From: Flagellimonas spongiicola
Lineage (GTDB): Bacteria; Bacteroidota; Bacteroidia; Flavobacteriales; Flavobacteriaceae
Direction of reading: 5' to 3'
Assembly: GCF_023502425.1 (NCBI RefSeq)
Contig: NZ_JAMFMA010000003.1
Span: forward strand, 434,001-498,000
DNA length: 64,000 nucleotides
The position numbers and the translations under genes were made by a program. Numbering within the stretch: the first letter of the stretch is position 1; every line of letters starts with the position of its first letter. Below are positions 33,517 through 43,645 of this stretch, piece by piece. Under the pieces are notes generated by a model. It saw only the letters and a program-made list of their open reading frames with translations. It was not told the DNA's origin and ran no database searches.

Positions 33517-33969
33517 ATGAGGGCGGTAGTTCAAAGAGTTTCCAAAGCAAGTGTCACCGTAGATGAAAAGAAAGTTTCTGAAATAGGTCTTGGATTATTG
33601 GTTTTGCTTGGAATTGAGGATGAAGACAATGAAATGGATATCAATTGGTTGTCCAATAAAATTGCAAATTTGCGCATATTCAATGATGCGAATAACGTGA
33701 TGAATCATTCCGTACAGGATGTTAATGGCGACGCCATTGTAGTCAGCCAGTTTACGTTGCACGCAGCAACAAAAAAAGGCAATCGACCTTCCTACATAAA
33801 AGCTTCCAAGCCAGATGTTGCCATACCACTTTACGAAAAGTTTGTTCAAAGAATGGAGCAGGATTTAGGTAAAAAGGTAGGAACAGGAATTTTTGGGGCG
33901 GACATGAAAGTTGACTTGCTCAATGATGGCCCCGTTACCATAATAATCGATACAAAGAACAAGGAATAA
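33517..33969 (+). CDS. dtd: D-aminoacyl-tRNA deacylase
   Basis: 150 residues, full length. Begins MRAVVQRVSKASVTV; carries VSQFTLHA (the SQFTL catalytic motif) and the GP motif in LNDGPVTIIID. It removes D-amino acids (and glycine from tRNA-Ala) mischarged on tRNA. The start codon directly follows the rsgA stop, so the two are co-translated. Confidence 0.96.
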   Translation: MRAVVQRVSKASVTVDEKKVSEIGLGLLVLLGIEDEDNEMDINWLSNKIANLRIFNDANNVMNHSVQDVNGDAIVVSQFTLHAATKKGNRPSYIKASKPDVAIPLYEKFVQRMEQDLGKKVGTGIFGADMKVDLLNDGPVTIIIDTKNKE

Positions 33970-34050
33970 CGTCCATTCGTCGATTAAAACTTTTCTTTTT
34001 GTAGGAAAATTGACATATTCGTACTGCAATTATCAACCTACTCACCATCA

Positions 34051-35952
34051 ATGCGAATTCCTACCCTGTTTCTCGCCTTTTTTAGTTTTTTCATTTCATT
34101 TTCCCAAGAATACGCAGTAAGCAACATTTCAGAAGCATTGTTGAAGAATGCGGATGTTGTGGTTCGTTTGGATCAGATGAACGTTTTAGTGAAGGAACGA
34201 GATGAGATGTTGGTCACTTCCAAACGTATTGTCACCGTGCTCAATGAAAGTGGGGATGACTTTGTTCATGCTTGGGGATTTTATGATAAAAGTACAAGGA
34301 TTACCGAAATTGAAGCCAAAATATACAATGCTCAGGGAAAGGAAATTAAAAAGATAAAACAAAAGGATTTTCAAGACCAAAGTGCCGTGTCCGGGGGGAC
34401 ACTCTATTCAGATTCCAGGGTATTGTTTATGCGTTATACTCCAACAGATTATCCATATACCGTAGAATTCACTAGGTCATACAATACTATTAATACTGCA
34501 TTTGTGCCACCTTGGTTTTTCGTGGATGGGTATCGAGTGAGTACAGAAAAGAGTCTATACACCTTCCAAATAGATTGTGGTATTACCTTTCGACATAAAG
34601 AGTTAAATCTCGATGACTATGGAATTGAATTTGTTGATCAAGGGAATAGAGTAAGTTATTCGGGTAATAATATAAATGCAATAAAACGAGAAGCCTACTC
34701 TCCATCCTTGCGAGAGTTTACACCCAGAATTCAGATTGCTTTGAATCAATTTCATTTAGAAGGAGTAGATGGATCAGGTGAAAATTGGGAAGACCTTGGA
34801 CGATGGATTTATAACGAACTATTGACCGGCCAGGGAGAGTTGGATGCGCAAACGATCCAAAAAGCCAAAGATTTAGTGGCAAATACCAACGATCCATTAG
34901 AGAAGGTCCGTAAGATTTATGATTTTGTACAAAGCAACACAAGATATATTAGTGTTCAATTAGGTATTGGAGGTTGGATGCCCATAAGTGCTTCTGAAGT
35001 GGACCGTGTAAAATATGGGGATTGTAAAGGCCTTACGAATTATATGATGGCTTTGCTTAATGCCGTAGGTGTCGAATCCTATTATACTGTGGTTTATGCT
35101 GGGCGACAGAAAAGGGATTTTGACGAAGGCTTCACGTTGATGCAAGGGAATCATGCCTTTTTGAATGTGCCTATTGGAGATGATGAAGTTTGGTTGGAGT
35201 GCACAAGTCAAGTAACCCCAGTTAATCATTTGGGCATATTCACGGATAATAGAAACGTGTTGAAGGTTACCCCAACAGGAGGTGAACTTGTAAGAACCAA
35301 AGCATATTCGGATGAGGAGAATTACCAATTGACGAAAGCCGAATACTTTGCAAAAGCAGACGGCCTAATTGAAGGTAAGGTGGAAATACTATCAACCGGA
35401 ACACAATACAACCAAAAATTCCGAAATCTACAAAAGACGGAATTGGAACGTGAAAAATTCTATAAGGATTATTGGGGATACATCAATAACCTGAGTCTTG
35501 GAAAAATAGATTTTACCAATGATAAAAGAACCATTGAGTTTAAGGAGATTGTGGAATTTAGCGCTGATGCCTACTTATCTTCTGTAGATGGGAAATTAAT
35601 GTTTGCACCAAATATTGGAAATAGAAATCTACATGTACCAGAAAAAATAAGGAGTCGTAAACGAGACTTACTTATTTCCAGAGGTTATTTGGATGAAGAT
35701 GAATTTTTGATTCACCTCCCCGATGGTTATGAGCCAGAATCACTGCTGGGCACAACAAAATTGGATACAAAATTTGGGTTGTATGAAATCGAACTTTCAG
35801 AAAAACAAACGGGAATTTTACTGTATAAGAGAAAGTTGCTAATTAAGTCGGGTCGTTATTCTAAAGAAGATTATAAGGCTTTCCGGGATTTTAGGAGGCA
35901 AATAGCACGTCACGACAATTCCAGAATAATACTAACCAAAACTAAACCATGA
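34051..35952 (+). CDS. DUF3857 protein with transglutaminase-like domain
   Basis: 633 residues. Signal peptide (AFFSFFISFSQE), DUF3857 beta-rich domain (about 50-220), then a transglutaminase-like core (about 265-390) with Cys325 in YGDCKG, His368 in GNHAF, and an acidic residue in VWLEC; a C-terminal beta domain follows. The Cys-His pair suggests peptidase or amidotransferase activity in the periplasm, but no substrate is known. It overlaps the following DUF3857 gene by four bases. Confidence 0.82.
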   Translation: MRIPTLFLAFFSFFISFSQEYAVSNISEALLKNADVVVRLDQMNVLVKERDEMLVTSKRIVTVLNESGDDFVHAWGFYDKSTRITEIEAKIYNAQGKEIKKIKQKDFQDQSAVSGGTLYSDSRVLFMRYTPTDYPYTVEFTRSYNTINTAFVPPWFFVDGYRVSTEKSLYTFQIDCGITFRHKELNLDDYGIEFVDQGNRVSYSGNNINAIKREAYSPSLREFTPRIQIALNQFHLEGVDGSGENWEDLGRWIYNELLTGQGELDAQTIQKAKDLVANTNDPLEKVRKIYDFVQSNTRYISVQLGIGGWMPISASEVDRVKYGDCKGLTNYMMALLNAVGVESYYTVVYAGRQKRDFDEGFTLMQGNHAFLNVPIGDDEVWLECTSQVTPVNHLGIFTDNRNVLKVTPTGGELVRTKAYSDEENYQLTKAEYFAKADGLIEGKVEILSTGTQYNQKFRNLQKTELEREKFYKDYWGYINNLSLGKIDFTNDKRTIEFKEIVEFSADAYLSSVDGKLMFAPNIGNRNLHVPEKIRSRKRDLLISRGYLDEDEFLIHLPDGYEPESLLGTTKLDTKFGLYEIELSEKQTGILLYKRKLLIKSGRYSKEDYKAFRDFRRQIARHDNSRIILTKTKP

Positions 35953-37952
35953 AGACAAAATTATTGATCATCTTTTTAATTGGATTTCAAATTACATATT
36001 CCAACGATATAAAATTTGGTAAGGTTTCCAAGGCGGAATTAGAAGAAACCCAACACTCAAAGGAGGCGGATGCAAGTGCTGCGATTTTGTATAAAAAAGA
36101 AAGGGTGACCTATAATTACGGGGCCGATGAAGGTTGGGCTATGTTAAAAGAAGTCCATTTAAGGGTTAAGATTTATAAAAAAGAGGGTTTGGATTGGGCA
36201 ACCATTTCCGCGCCATTATACATTTCCAATGGCGATGAAGAAACCGTATCCGGTGTTAAAGGCTATACATTCAACTTGGTTGATGGCAAGGTAACAGAAG
36301 AAAAGCTTAAAAAGGATGGTATTTTTATCGAAGAAGTCAATAAATATAGAAGGAAGGCATCATTTACCTTGCCAGAGGTAAAAGTAGGTAGTGTAATTGA
36401 CTTGACCTATACGGTTAAATCGCCATTGTTTTGGCATATGGATGATTTTTGGTTTCAATACGCCATTCCTGTAAATAAAGTCCATTTAAGATTGGACATT
36501 CCACAATACTTTGTATTTAAAAGATATACAAAAGGTTTTTACCCAATTCAATTGAACCAGACAAGGGAGAATAGACAAATAAATATTTCATATAGAGCTC
36601 AAGATGATACGAGATCTGTAGCGTATTCAAGGCATACGGGTACTCTGGATTTTTACGAAAATGTTTATGAGGTAAATGCTACGGATTTACCCTCTTTAGT
36701 TGAAGAGGAGTATACCAACAATATAGATAATTACAGAGCGGCAATCAAATTTGAACTAGCATCCACCCAATTTCCAAATCGACCTTATAAGAATTACAGC
36801 TTAAGTTGGGAAGATGTTGCCAAATCAATTTATCAGTATGATAGTTTTGGTAATGAGTTGAGGAAAACCAATTATTATAAAGACGATATTGATCAACTGT
36901 TATCAGGCGTTACAGAGAAGGAAGAAAAGATCCAAAGAATATTCGCTTTCGTTCAGTTTAAAATGAACTGGAATAATTTTTATGGTGTCGGCGCAAGCGA
37001 TGGTGTAAAGAAAGCTTATAAGGAAGGTTCTGGAAACGTTGGTGCCATAAATTTGATGTTAACTAGTATGCTCAGGTATGCCGGGATAAAGGCTAATCCT
37101 ATATTGGTTAGTACAAAATCAAACGGTATTCCTTTGTATCCAACTTCTGATGGATTCAATTATGTGATAGCTGGAGTAGAAGTATTGAATGATGTAATTC
37201 TATTGGATGCAACAGAAAAAAATGCATATCCAGGAATATTACCCGAACGTGCCTTGAATTGGATGGGTAGATTGATTCGCGAGGATGGTTCTTCTACCCA
37301 GGCGCAATTGATACCAAAAGAACTTTCTAAAGAACTACATTATGTAAACGCCACTATTTTAGCTGATGGCACCGTGGAAGGTAAGACTAGAAACCAATAC
37401 ACCAAACAATTTGCGCTTTCGTTTAGAGATCATATGGACGACACGGATGAAGAATCCTATCTGGATGAGATGGAAAATCAGTTAGGCGAAATGGAAGTGG
37501 ATAATTATGAATTGAAAAATAAAAAGACGCCAACCAAACCAGTAGTTGAAACATGTACCTTTTCTAAAGAGAATCAAGGCGAGATTATTGGAAATAAGAT
37601 GTATATATCGCCAATGTTATTCCTAGGACAAAAACACAATCCATTTAAAATGGACAAAAGGGAGTACCCCGTTGATTTCAGTTTTCCAAGACAAAAGAAA
37701 TATATGGTAAGCATAACGGTTCCAGAAGGGTATCAAATCGAATCTATTCCGGAAAATACCGTAGTGCAATTGCCAGGGAATGCTGGTAAATTTTCGTATC
37801 GAATTGTCACTAAAGGAAATCAAATCAACGTTAATGCAACAACTGAATTAAATACAGCCTTTTTCCCAACTGAATATTATGATGCATTGAAAGAATACTA
37901 CAAGAATTTGGTGCAAAAACACTCAGAAAAGGTAGTTTTGTCCAAAATCTAG
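35949..37952 (+). CDS. DUF3857 protein, transglutaminase-like without Cys/His
   Basis: 667 residues. Signal peptide (LLIIFLIGFQITYSN), DUF3857 domain, then a transglutaminase-like region. Where the upstream paralogue has GDCKG and GNHAF, this one reads GNVGA (around residue 363) and FNYVIA, so both catalytic Cys and His are missing. It is probably a non-catalytic partner of the upstream protein. Start overlaps the upstream stop (ATGA), and the MazG-like gene follows after 3 bases. Confidence 0.82.
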   Translation: MKTKLLIIFLIGFQITYSNDIKFGKVSKAELEETQHSKEADASAAILYKKERVTYNYGADEGWAMLKEVHLRVKIYKKEGLDWATISAPLYISNGDEETVSGVKGYTFNLVDGKVTEEKLKKDGIFIEEVNKYRRKASFTLPEVKVGSVIDLTYTVKSPLFWHMDDFWFQYAIPVNKVHLRLDIPQYFVFKRYTKGFYPIQLNQTRENRQINISYRAQDDTRSVAYSRHTGTLDFYENVYEVNATDLPSLVEEEYTNNIDNYRAAIKFELASTQFPNRPYKNYSLSWEDVAKSIYQYDSFGNELRKTNYYKDDIDQLLSGVTEKEEKIQRIFAFVQFKMNWNNFYGVGASDGVKKAYKEGSGNVGAINLMLTSMLRYAGIKANPILVSTKSNGIPLYPTSDGFNYVIAGVEVLNDVILLDATEKNAYPGILPERALNWMGRLIREDGSSTQAQLIPKELSKELHYVNATILADGTVEGKTRNQYTKQFALSFRDHMDDTDEESYLDEMENQLGEMEVDNYELKNKKTPTKPVVETCTFSKENQGEIIGNKMYISPMLFLGQKHNPFKMDKREYPVDFSFPRQKKYMVSITVPEGYQIESIPENTVVQLPGNAGKFSYRIVTKGNQINVNATTELNTAFFPTEYYDALKEYYKNLVQKHSEKVVLSKI

Positions 37953-37955
37953 GAC

Positions 37956-38282
37956 ATGAATATCCAAAATGCCCAAAAAGCAGTTGATGAGTGGATTCAA
38001 AACCATGGGGTACGCTATTTCAATGAGCTTACCAACATGGCTCAATTAACCGAGGAAGTAGGTGAGGTTGCACGTATCATAGCTCGGCGCTATGGAGAAC
38101 AAAGCGAAAAGGAATCCGATAAGGATAAGGATTTGGGAGAAGAATTGGCCGATGTTATGTTCGTTGTGCTTTGTTTGGCGAACCAAACAGGAGTGGATTT
38201 GCAGGACGCTTTTGATAAAAAATTGGACCTTAAGGCAAAACGGGACCATGATCGTCATCAGAATAACAAAAAGCTTAAATAA
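37956..38282 (+). CDS. MazG-like nucleotide pyrophosphohydrolase
   Basis: 108 residues, an all-alpha NTP pyrophosphatase. Metal-binding acidic motifs TEEVGEVAR and LGEELADVMF with the EExxE/ExxD arrangement are present. It likely hydrolyses noncanonical or damaged nucleoside triphosphates. It is short, single-domain (full MazG is about 260 residues). It follows the DUF3857 gene by 3 bases. Confidence 0.9.
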   Translation: MNIQNAQKAVDEWIQNHGVRYFNELTNMAQLTEEVGEVARIIARRYGEQSEKESDKDKDLGEELADVMFVVLCLANQTGVDLQDAFDKKLDLKAKRDHDRHQNNKKLK

Positions 38283-38324
38283 AGTTAGTCCAGCACAAGA
38301 ACAATAAACGGGTTTTTTCTAGCT

Positions 38325-39581
38325 TTGGCTTTTCAACCAAATACCAACGCTTTGAAACTGAAATTGTCCTTTCCCAGCGATAAGAAAATCACGAAATCCG
38401 TGGCCATAACTGGTTCCAAAAGTGAGACAAATCGGTCCTTGCTTTTGCGGGCCCTTTATCCAAACATCAAGATTGAAAACCTTTCAAACTCTGATGATGG
38501 TGAGGTCATGCAAAAAGGCTTGTCAATCAGTAAGGGTATTGTGGATATTCACCACGCAGGAACGGCTATGCGTTTCTTGACCGCCTATTTTGCTTCCCAA
38601 GCAGGAAAAGAGGTTACCTTGACCGGCTCTCAAAGAATGCAAGAAAGGCCTATCAAAGTGCTTGTTGAAGCGCTTCAAAGTATGGGGGCTGACATTACCT
38701 ACATAAAAAATGAGGGTTATCCCCCTATACAAATCAAGGGTAGGGCATTGGACAAAAGTGAAGTCAGATTACCTGCCAATATTAGTAGTCAGTATATTTC
38801 TGCCTTATTGATGATCGCACCAAGTTTGCCCAATGGTTTAAAATTGGACTTGGTGGGCAAAATAACATCAGTTCCATATATCAAAATGACTTTGGGTTTA
38901 TTGCGTCAAATAGGAGTTGAATCGCATTTTGATGGCAATATGATTACCGTTTTACCAAAGCCAGCAGTGGAAGAAAGTACATTGGTCGTGGAATCTGATT
39001 GGAGTTCAGCAAGTTACTTTTACAGCATTGCAGCACTTAGTGAAGTTGGGTCCCAAATAGAATTATCAGCCTATAAAGAAAATTCCCTTCAAGGAGACAG
39101 TGTTCTTTCCACCATTTATAGGGATTTTGGTGTTGAAACTACATTTGAGGACAATAAAATACTTCTTAAAAAAGCGAGAGAATGTGAACTTAAAACTGTT
39201 GCATATGATTTGGCCAATGCACCAGATATTGCACAGACCATTTCAGTTACCTGTTTTGGTTTGGGAATGGGCTGTCATCTAACCGGTTTGCATACGTTAC
39301 CCATCAAGGAAACCGACCGTTTAGGTGCCATGAAAACAGAATTGGAAAAAGTAGGGGCCACTGTGGAAATTAATCATGAAAGCCTGACACTTAAACCATC
39401 CACACGAATTGTTTCAGGGGCAAGCATTGATACGTATCACGATCACCGAATGGCGATGGCATTTGGCCCACTTGCACTTAAAACCACCCTTAAGGTCAAT
39501 GATGCGGGCGTAGTTTCTAAATCCTATCCGGACTATTGGAAGGACCTGGAAATCCTAGGTTTTCAAGTAGAAAAGCTGTAA
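38325..39581 (+). CDS. aroA: 3-phosphoshikimate 1-carboxyvinyltransferase (EPSP synthase)
   Basis: 418 residues from TTG 38325. GSKSETNRSLLLRAL binds phosphoenolpyruvate; HHAGTAMRFLTAYF and DHRMAMAFGPLAL are EPSP synthase signatures. The start is uncertain: a TAGCTTTG element (38320-38327) overlaps the TTG, so a later TTG at 38352 (giving a start just before KLKLSFPSDKK) is possible. It supplies the shikimate pathway, although separate from the phe/tyr operon. Confidence 0.94.
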   Translation: MAFQPNTNALKLKLSFPSDKKITKSVAITGSKSETNRSLLLRALYPNIKIENLSNSDDGEVMQKGLSISKGIVDIHHAGTAMRFLTAYFASQAGKEVTLTGSQRMQERPIKVLVEALQSMGADITYIKNEGYPPIQIKGRALDKSEVRLPANISSQYISALLMIAPSLPNGLKLDLVGKITSVPYIKMTLGLLRQIGVESHFDGNMITVLPKPAVEESTLVVESDWSSASYFYSIAALSEVGSQIELSAYKENSLQGDSVLSTIYRDFGVETTFEDNKILLKKARECELKTVAYDLANAPDIAQTISVTCFGLGMGCHLTGLHTLPIKETDRLGAMKTELEKVGATVEINHESLTLKPSTRIVSGASIDTYHDHRMAMAFGPLALKTTLKVNDAGVVSKSYPDYWKDLEILGFQVEKL

Positions 39582-39604
39582 TTCGCATTTAATCATCAAT
39601 TTAC

Positions 39605-39636
39605 TTGACATCCCCTATGTCGAGATTGTATATTTG
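39605..39636 (+). promoter_or_regulatory. Promoter of queA
   Basis: TTG (39605-39607), 21 bases, then TATATTTG (39629-39636), matching the Bacteroidota promoter. Start codon of queA is 32 bases downstream. GACAT-N5-ATGTC (5-base arms) sits between the elements. Confidence 0.6.
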
Positions 39637-39667
39637 CGCTCTTTAAAATTTACCAAAACAAGTCTAC

Positions 39668-40717
39668 ATGAAATTATCAAACTTCAACTTTGAATTACCA
39701 AATGATCTATTAGCAGAATATCCTGCGGAAAACAGGGACGAGGCAAAATTGATGGTAATTCACAGGGAAACGGGAAAAATTGAGCATAAAATGTTCAAAG
39801 ACCTAATCGATTATTTTGATGAAGGAGATGTGATGGTGTTGAACAATACCAAGGTATTTCCAGCCAGACTATATGGGAACAAGGAGAAAACCGGAGCTAG
39901 GATTGAAGTGTTCTTACTACGTGAATTGAACCAAGAGCAACGTCTGTGGGATGTTTTGGTTGATCCGGCACGGAAAATCAGAATAGGGAACAAATTGTAT
40001 TTTGGAGAAGACGAGAGTTTAGTGGCTGAAGTTATTGATAATACCACTTCAAGAGGAAGAACTTTACGTTTCCTTTATGATGGATCTTACACTGATTTTA
40101 GAAGAAAATTGAGAGAATTGGGCCAGACCCCACTTCCCAAGTACATTAAAAGAGATGTTGAGCCAGAGGATGAGAACCGCTACCAAACTATTTATGCAAA
40201 ATATGAAGGAGCAGTAGCTGCACCAACAGCTGGATTACATTTTTCCAAGCACCTTTTAAAAAGATTGGAGATCAAAGGGATTGATTTTGCCGAAGTAACA
40301 CTTCATGTTGGTTTGGGAACCTTTAACCCAGTTGAGGTTGAGGATTTGTCAAAACATAAAATGGACAGTGAGGAATTGGTAATCGATGAAAAAGCCACTG
40401 ATATTGTAAATAATGCGAAAAGTAGTAAAAGGAAAGTTTGTGCAGTAGGAACAACGGTAATGCGAGGATTGGAAAGTGCGGTTTCTTCGGAACATACTCT
40501 TAACACATTTGAAGGATGGACCAACAAGTTTATTTTTCCACCCTATGATTTCAGTATTGCCAATTGTATGATTACCAATTTCCACTTGCCAAAATCTACA
40601 TTGTTAATGATGGTTTCTGCATTTATTGGTCATGATTTAATGAAAAAAGCGTACAAACAAGCAATCTTGGAACAATACAAATTCTACTCCTATGGAGATG
40701 CAATGCTTGTACTATAG
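39668..40717 (+). CDS. queA: tRNA preQ1(34) S-adenosylmethionine ribosyltransferase-isomerase
   Basis: 349 residues, full length. Begins with the typical [26 protein letters not shown] segment (first residues) and carries the [18 protein letters not shown] and [12 protein letters not shown] motifs. It transfers the ribose of SAM to preQ1 in tRNA to form epoxyqueuosine. It has its own promoter and terminator, so is monocistronic. Confidence 0.96.
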   Translation: MKLSNFNFELPNDLLAEYPAENRDEAKLMVIHRETGKIEHKMFKDLIDYFDEGDVMVLNNTKVFPARLYGNKEKTGARIEVFLLRELNQEQRLWDVLVDPARKIRIGNKLYFGEDESLVAEVIDNTTSRGRTLRFLYDGSYTDFRRKLRELGQTPLPKYIKRDVEPEDENRYQTIYAKYEGAVAAPTAGLHFSKHLLKRLEIKGIDFAEVTLHVGLGTFNPVEVEDLSKHKMDSEELVIDEKATDIVNNAKSSKRKVCAVGTTVMRGLESAVSSEHTLNTFEGWTNKFIFPPYDFSIANCMITNFHLPKSTLLMMVSAFIGHDLMKKAYKQAILEQYKFYSYGDAMLVL

Positions 40718-40749
40718 GTACTGATTGTTAAGATAAATTGAAAGATTCT

Positions 40750-40780
40750 ATCCCGATTGGCTAAGCTTTTCGGGATTTTT
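40750..40780 (+). terminator. Terminator after queA
   Basis: ATCCCGA (40750-40756) pairs with TCGGGAT (40770-40776), followed by TTTTT. It lies 20 bases before the rlmN start. Confidence 0.8.
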
Positions 40781-40798
40781 CTTGACTATATTTAAGGA

Positions 40799-41839
40799 AT
40801 GGAAGTCAAAAAAAAGGATATAAGGGCATTGACCAAGGAACAACTTCGGGATTTTTTTGTTTCCCAAGGCGACAAGCCGTTCCGAGGAAACCAAGTCTAT
40901 GAATGGCTGTGGCAAAAATCCGCTCACTCCTTTGATGCGATGTCCAATATTTCCAAAGCTACCCGAAAGATGTTGGAAGAAAACTTCGTAATCAATCACA
41001 TACGGGTAGACCAGATGCAACGAAGCGCTGACGGGACAATCAAAAATGCAGTACGACTTCATGATGGTTTGGTAGTTGAATCTGTTCTAATTCCAACCGA
41101 TACAAGAACTACCGCTTGCGTATCCAGCCAAGTTGGGTGTAGTTTGGACTGTAAATTTTGTGCTACAGCAAGGTTAAAACGGATGCGTAACCTCAATCCT
41201 GATGAAATTTATGATCAGGTAGTTGCCATTGACAATGAAAGTAGATTGTATTTTGACCGTCCGTTGAGCAATATTGTATTCATGGGAATGGGAGAGCCGC
41301 TCATGAACTATAATAATGTACTCAAAGCGATTGAGAAAATAACGTCCCCTGAAGGATTGGGGATGTCACCTAAACGTATTGTGGTGTCCACATCGGGAGT
41401 GCCCAAGATGATAAGGAAAATGGCGGATGAGGAGGTGAAATTTGGTCTGGCTGTATCCTTGCATTCAGCAATTGATGAGGTTCGTACCAATATTATGCCT
41501 TTTAATGCCACGTTTCCATTAAAAGACCTCAGAGAAGCCCTTCAATATTGGTATGCCAAAACCAAAAACAGAATTACATACGAATATGTGGTTTGGAAGG
41601 GAATAAATGACACCCAGGAGGCGGTGGATGCTTTGGTGAAATTCTGCAAATTTGCACCTAGTAAAGTCAATCTTATTGAATACAACCCCATTGATGACGG
41701 TGCGTTTCAGCAAGCGTCCGAAGCTGCGGTCAGTATGTATACACGAACTTTGGAAAAAAATGGCATCACGGTGACGGTAAGACGCTCTAGGGGCAAGGAT
41801 ATAGATGCGGCTTGCGGACAATTGGCGAACAAACAATAA
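40799..41839 (+). CDS. rlmN: 23S rRNA (adenine2503-C2)-methyltransferase
   Basis: 346 residues. Radical-SAM CxxxCxxC in GCSLDCKFCATA, preceded by the catalytic helical N-terminus and followed by GMGEPLMNY (SAM binding) and a C-terminal Cys in AACGQL that forms the methyl-carrier intermediate. It methylates A2503 of 23S rRNA and A37 of some tRNAs. Confidence 0.96.
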   Translation: MEVKKKDIRALTKEQLRDFFVSQGDKPFRGNQVYEWLWQKSAHSFDAMSNISKATRKMLEENFVINHIRVDQMQRSADGTIKNAVRLHDGLVVESVLIPTDTRTTACVSSQVGCSLDCKFCATARLKRMRNLNPDEIYDQVVAIDNESRLYFDRPLSNIVFMGMGEPLMNYNNVLKAIEKITSPEGLGMSPKRIVVSTSGVPKMIRKMADEEVKFGLAVSLHSAIDEVRTNIMPFNATFPLKDLREALQYWYAKTKNRITYEYVVWKGINDTQEAVDALVKFCKFAPSKVNLIEYNPIDDGAFQQASEAAVSMYTRTLEKNGITVTVRRSRGKDIDAACGQLANKQ

Positions 41840-41989
41840 GTCAATACCATACCTTTCAATTTATCCAATGTCATCAACAGTTTACCGATGCTTTGAACCT
41901 ACTGGCTTAAATCTTTGGTTATCCTGTGCTGAACTCTCGCTTTTTCCCTACTTTTAGCCTCCAAAACGCAATTAACTAAAGGCATTGCA

Positions 41990-42967
41990 TTGAAGGTAGT
42001 TTCGCAGATCAAGGAACCCATTGAACGGGAAATGCAACTTTTTGAGGAGAAGTTTCTAAAATCGATGTCCTCTAAGGTGGCTTTGTTCAATAGAATCACC
42101 TTTTATATTGTGAATCGTAAGGGCAAGCAAATGCGCCCTATGTTTGTTTTTCTCACCGCTAAGATGATCAATAACGGTCAAGTAAACGAGCGAACCTATA
42201 CCGGAGCCTCCATTATTGAATTGATCCATACGGCCAGTTTGGTCCATGATGATGTGGTGGATGATAGCCACAAGCGAAGAGGCTTCTTCTCTATTAATGC
42301 ATTATGGAAAAACAAAATCGCAGTTCTGGTTGGGGACTTTCTGTTCTCCAAAGGCGTGCTGGTTGCGTTGGAAAACAAGAACTATGACTTGTTGCACATC
42401 ATCTCCAATGCAGTTAGGGATATGAGTGAAGGGGAATTGCTCCAAATTGAAAAGGCAAGATTACTTGATATTACAGAGGAGGTTTATTACGACATCATAA
42501 GACAAAAGACAGCTACACTTATTGCTGCATGTTGTAGCATGGGCGCATGTTCTGTAAGGCCTGATTCAGAAGAAGTGGAAATTTTCCGAAGATTTGGGGA
42601 GCTTTGTGGTATGGCATTTCAAATTAAGGATGATCTCTTTGATTACGGAGAAGAGAAAATCGGGAAGCCAACAGGTATTGACATCAAGGAGCAAAAAATG
42701 ACCTTGCCTTTGATCTACGCCTTAAATCAAAGTGATAAGGAGCAACGGCGTTGGCTTATCAATTCCATAAAAAAGCACAATAAAAATAGAAAACGCGTAA
42801 AAGAAGTAATCGGCTATGTTAAGGAAAAAGGCGGATTGGAATATGCGGTTTCAAAAATGCTCGAATTTAAAGACGAAGCCCTATCGCTTTTAGATAAATA
42901 TCCCGATTCTGAATACAAAAGTGCGCTTACCTTGATGGTCAATTATGTAGTTGACCGTAAAAAATAA
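41990..42967 (+). CDS. Polyprenyl diphosphate synthase
   Basis: 325 residues from TTG 41990. First aspartate-rich motif HDDVVDDSHKRRG and second in KDDLFDYGEE; GKPTGIDIKEQKMTLPL follows the second. The family makes long trans-prenyl diphosphates (for menaquinone side chains in Bacteroidota, octaprenyl/heptaprenyl type). Chain length cannot be read. It is 99 bases before the sigma factor gene. Confidence 0.93.
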   Translation: MKVVSQIKEPIEREMQLFEEKFLKSMSSKVALFNRITFYIVNRKGKQMRPMFVFLTAKMINNGQVNERTYTGASIIELIHTASLVHDDVVDDSHKRRGFFSINALWKNKIAVLVGDFLFSKGVLVALENKNYDLLHIISNAVRDMSEGELLQIEKARLLDITEEVYYDIIRQKTATLIAACCSMGACSVRPDSEEVEIFRRFGELCGMAFQIKDDLFDYGEEKIGKPTGIDIKEQKMTLPLIYALNQSDKEQRRWLINSIKKHNKNRKRVKEVIGYVKEKGGLEYAVSKMLEFKDEALSLLDKYPDSEYKSALTLMVNYVVDRKK

Positions 42968-43065
42968 GTCTGTCCTACATCTTTTTTTAAAAAATTTCGA
43001 TTCCCAGGCAACGGTTTTGAAAGCGGGCGCGTCTATCTTTATAACAATCCAAACGAGAACCACTG

Positions 43066-43638
43066 TTGAGAATTGTTCCATTATATACCAATGAGAAGCA
43101 GCTGATCAGAAAGGCAATTTCTGGTGACCGCAATTATCAGAAATTGCTTTATGACCGATTTGCACCAAAAATGCTTGGTGTCTGCCGGCAATACATTCGA
43201 GATGTTCAGTTTGCAGAGGATGTAATGGTGAATGGATTTGTGAAGGTGTTTCAAAATCTGGAATCCTTTCAATTTAAAGGAAGTTTTGAAGGCTGGATTC
43301 GGAAAATAATGGTTAGGGAAAGCATTTCTTATGTACGAAAGAAACAGTTTGTGGTATATGATGATGAAGTAGTTGAAACTGGAAATGCCAGTAGCACGGA
43401 TAGCCACTCGTTATTAGATGCTGAGTATGTTCAAAAATTGATTGATAAGCTTCCTGAAGGATATAAAATGGTGTTCTTACTCTATGCGATAGAGGGCTAT
43501 AAGCATAATGAAATAGCTGAAATGTTGAAAATATCCGAGGGCACATCAAAATCACAGCTATTCAAGGCTAGGAAAATGTTGCAAGAGAATTTAAAGTTAC
43601 AAGGGGTTACGGGTTCAAAGAAATCCCTGAAAAAATAG
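43066..43638 (+). CDS. ECF-type RNA polymerase sigma factor
   Basis: 190 residues from TTG 43066. Region 2 around FAPKMLGVCRQYIRDVQFAEDVMVNGFVKVFQNL, region 4 around KLPEGYKMVFLLYAIEGYKHNEIAEMLKISEGTSKSQL. It lacks regions 1 and 3, so is an ECF sigma. The adjacent membrane protein (8 bases downstream) is its probable anti-sigma factor, and the barrel gene beyond is a likely target. Confidence 0.92.
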   Translation: MRIVPLYTNEKQLIRKAISGDRNYQKLLYDRFAPKMLGVCRQYIRDVQFAEDVMVNGFVKVFQNLESFQFKGSFEGWIRKIMVRESISYVRKKQFVVYDDEVVETGNASSTDSHSLLDAEYVQKLIDKLPEGYKMVFLLYAIEGYKHNEIAEMLKISEGTSKSQLFKARKMLQENLKLQGVTGSKKSLKK

Positions 43639-43645
43639 AGGAGTC

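Noticed and set aside
34051-37952. Single fused gene or frameshift between the two DUF3857 genes
   Set aside because: Each has its own signal peptide and full domain set; the four-base overlap is normal coupling.
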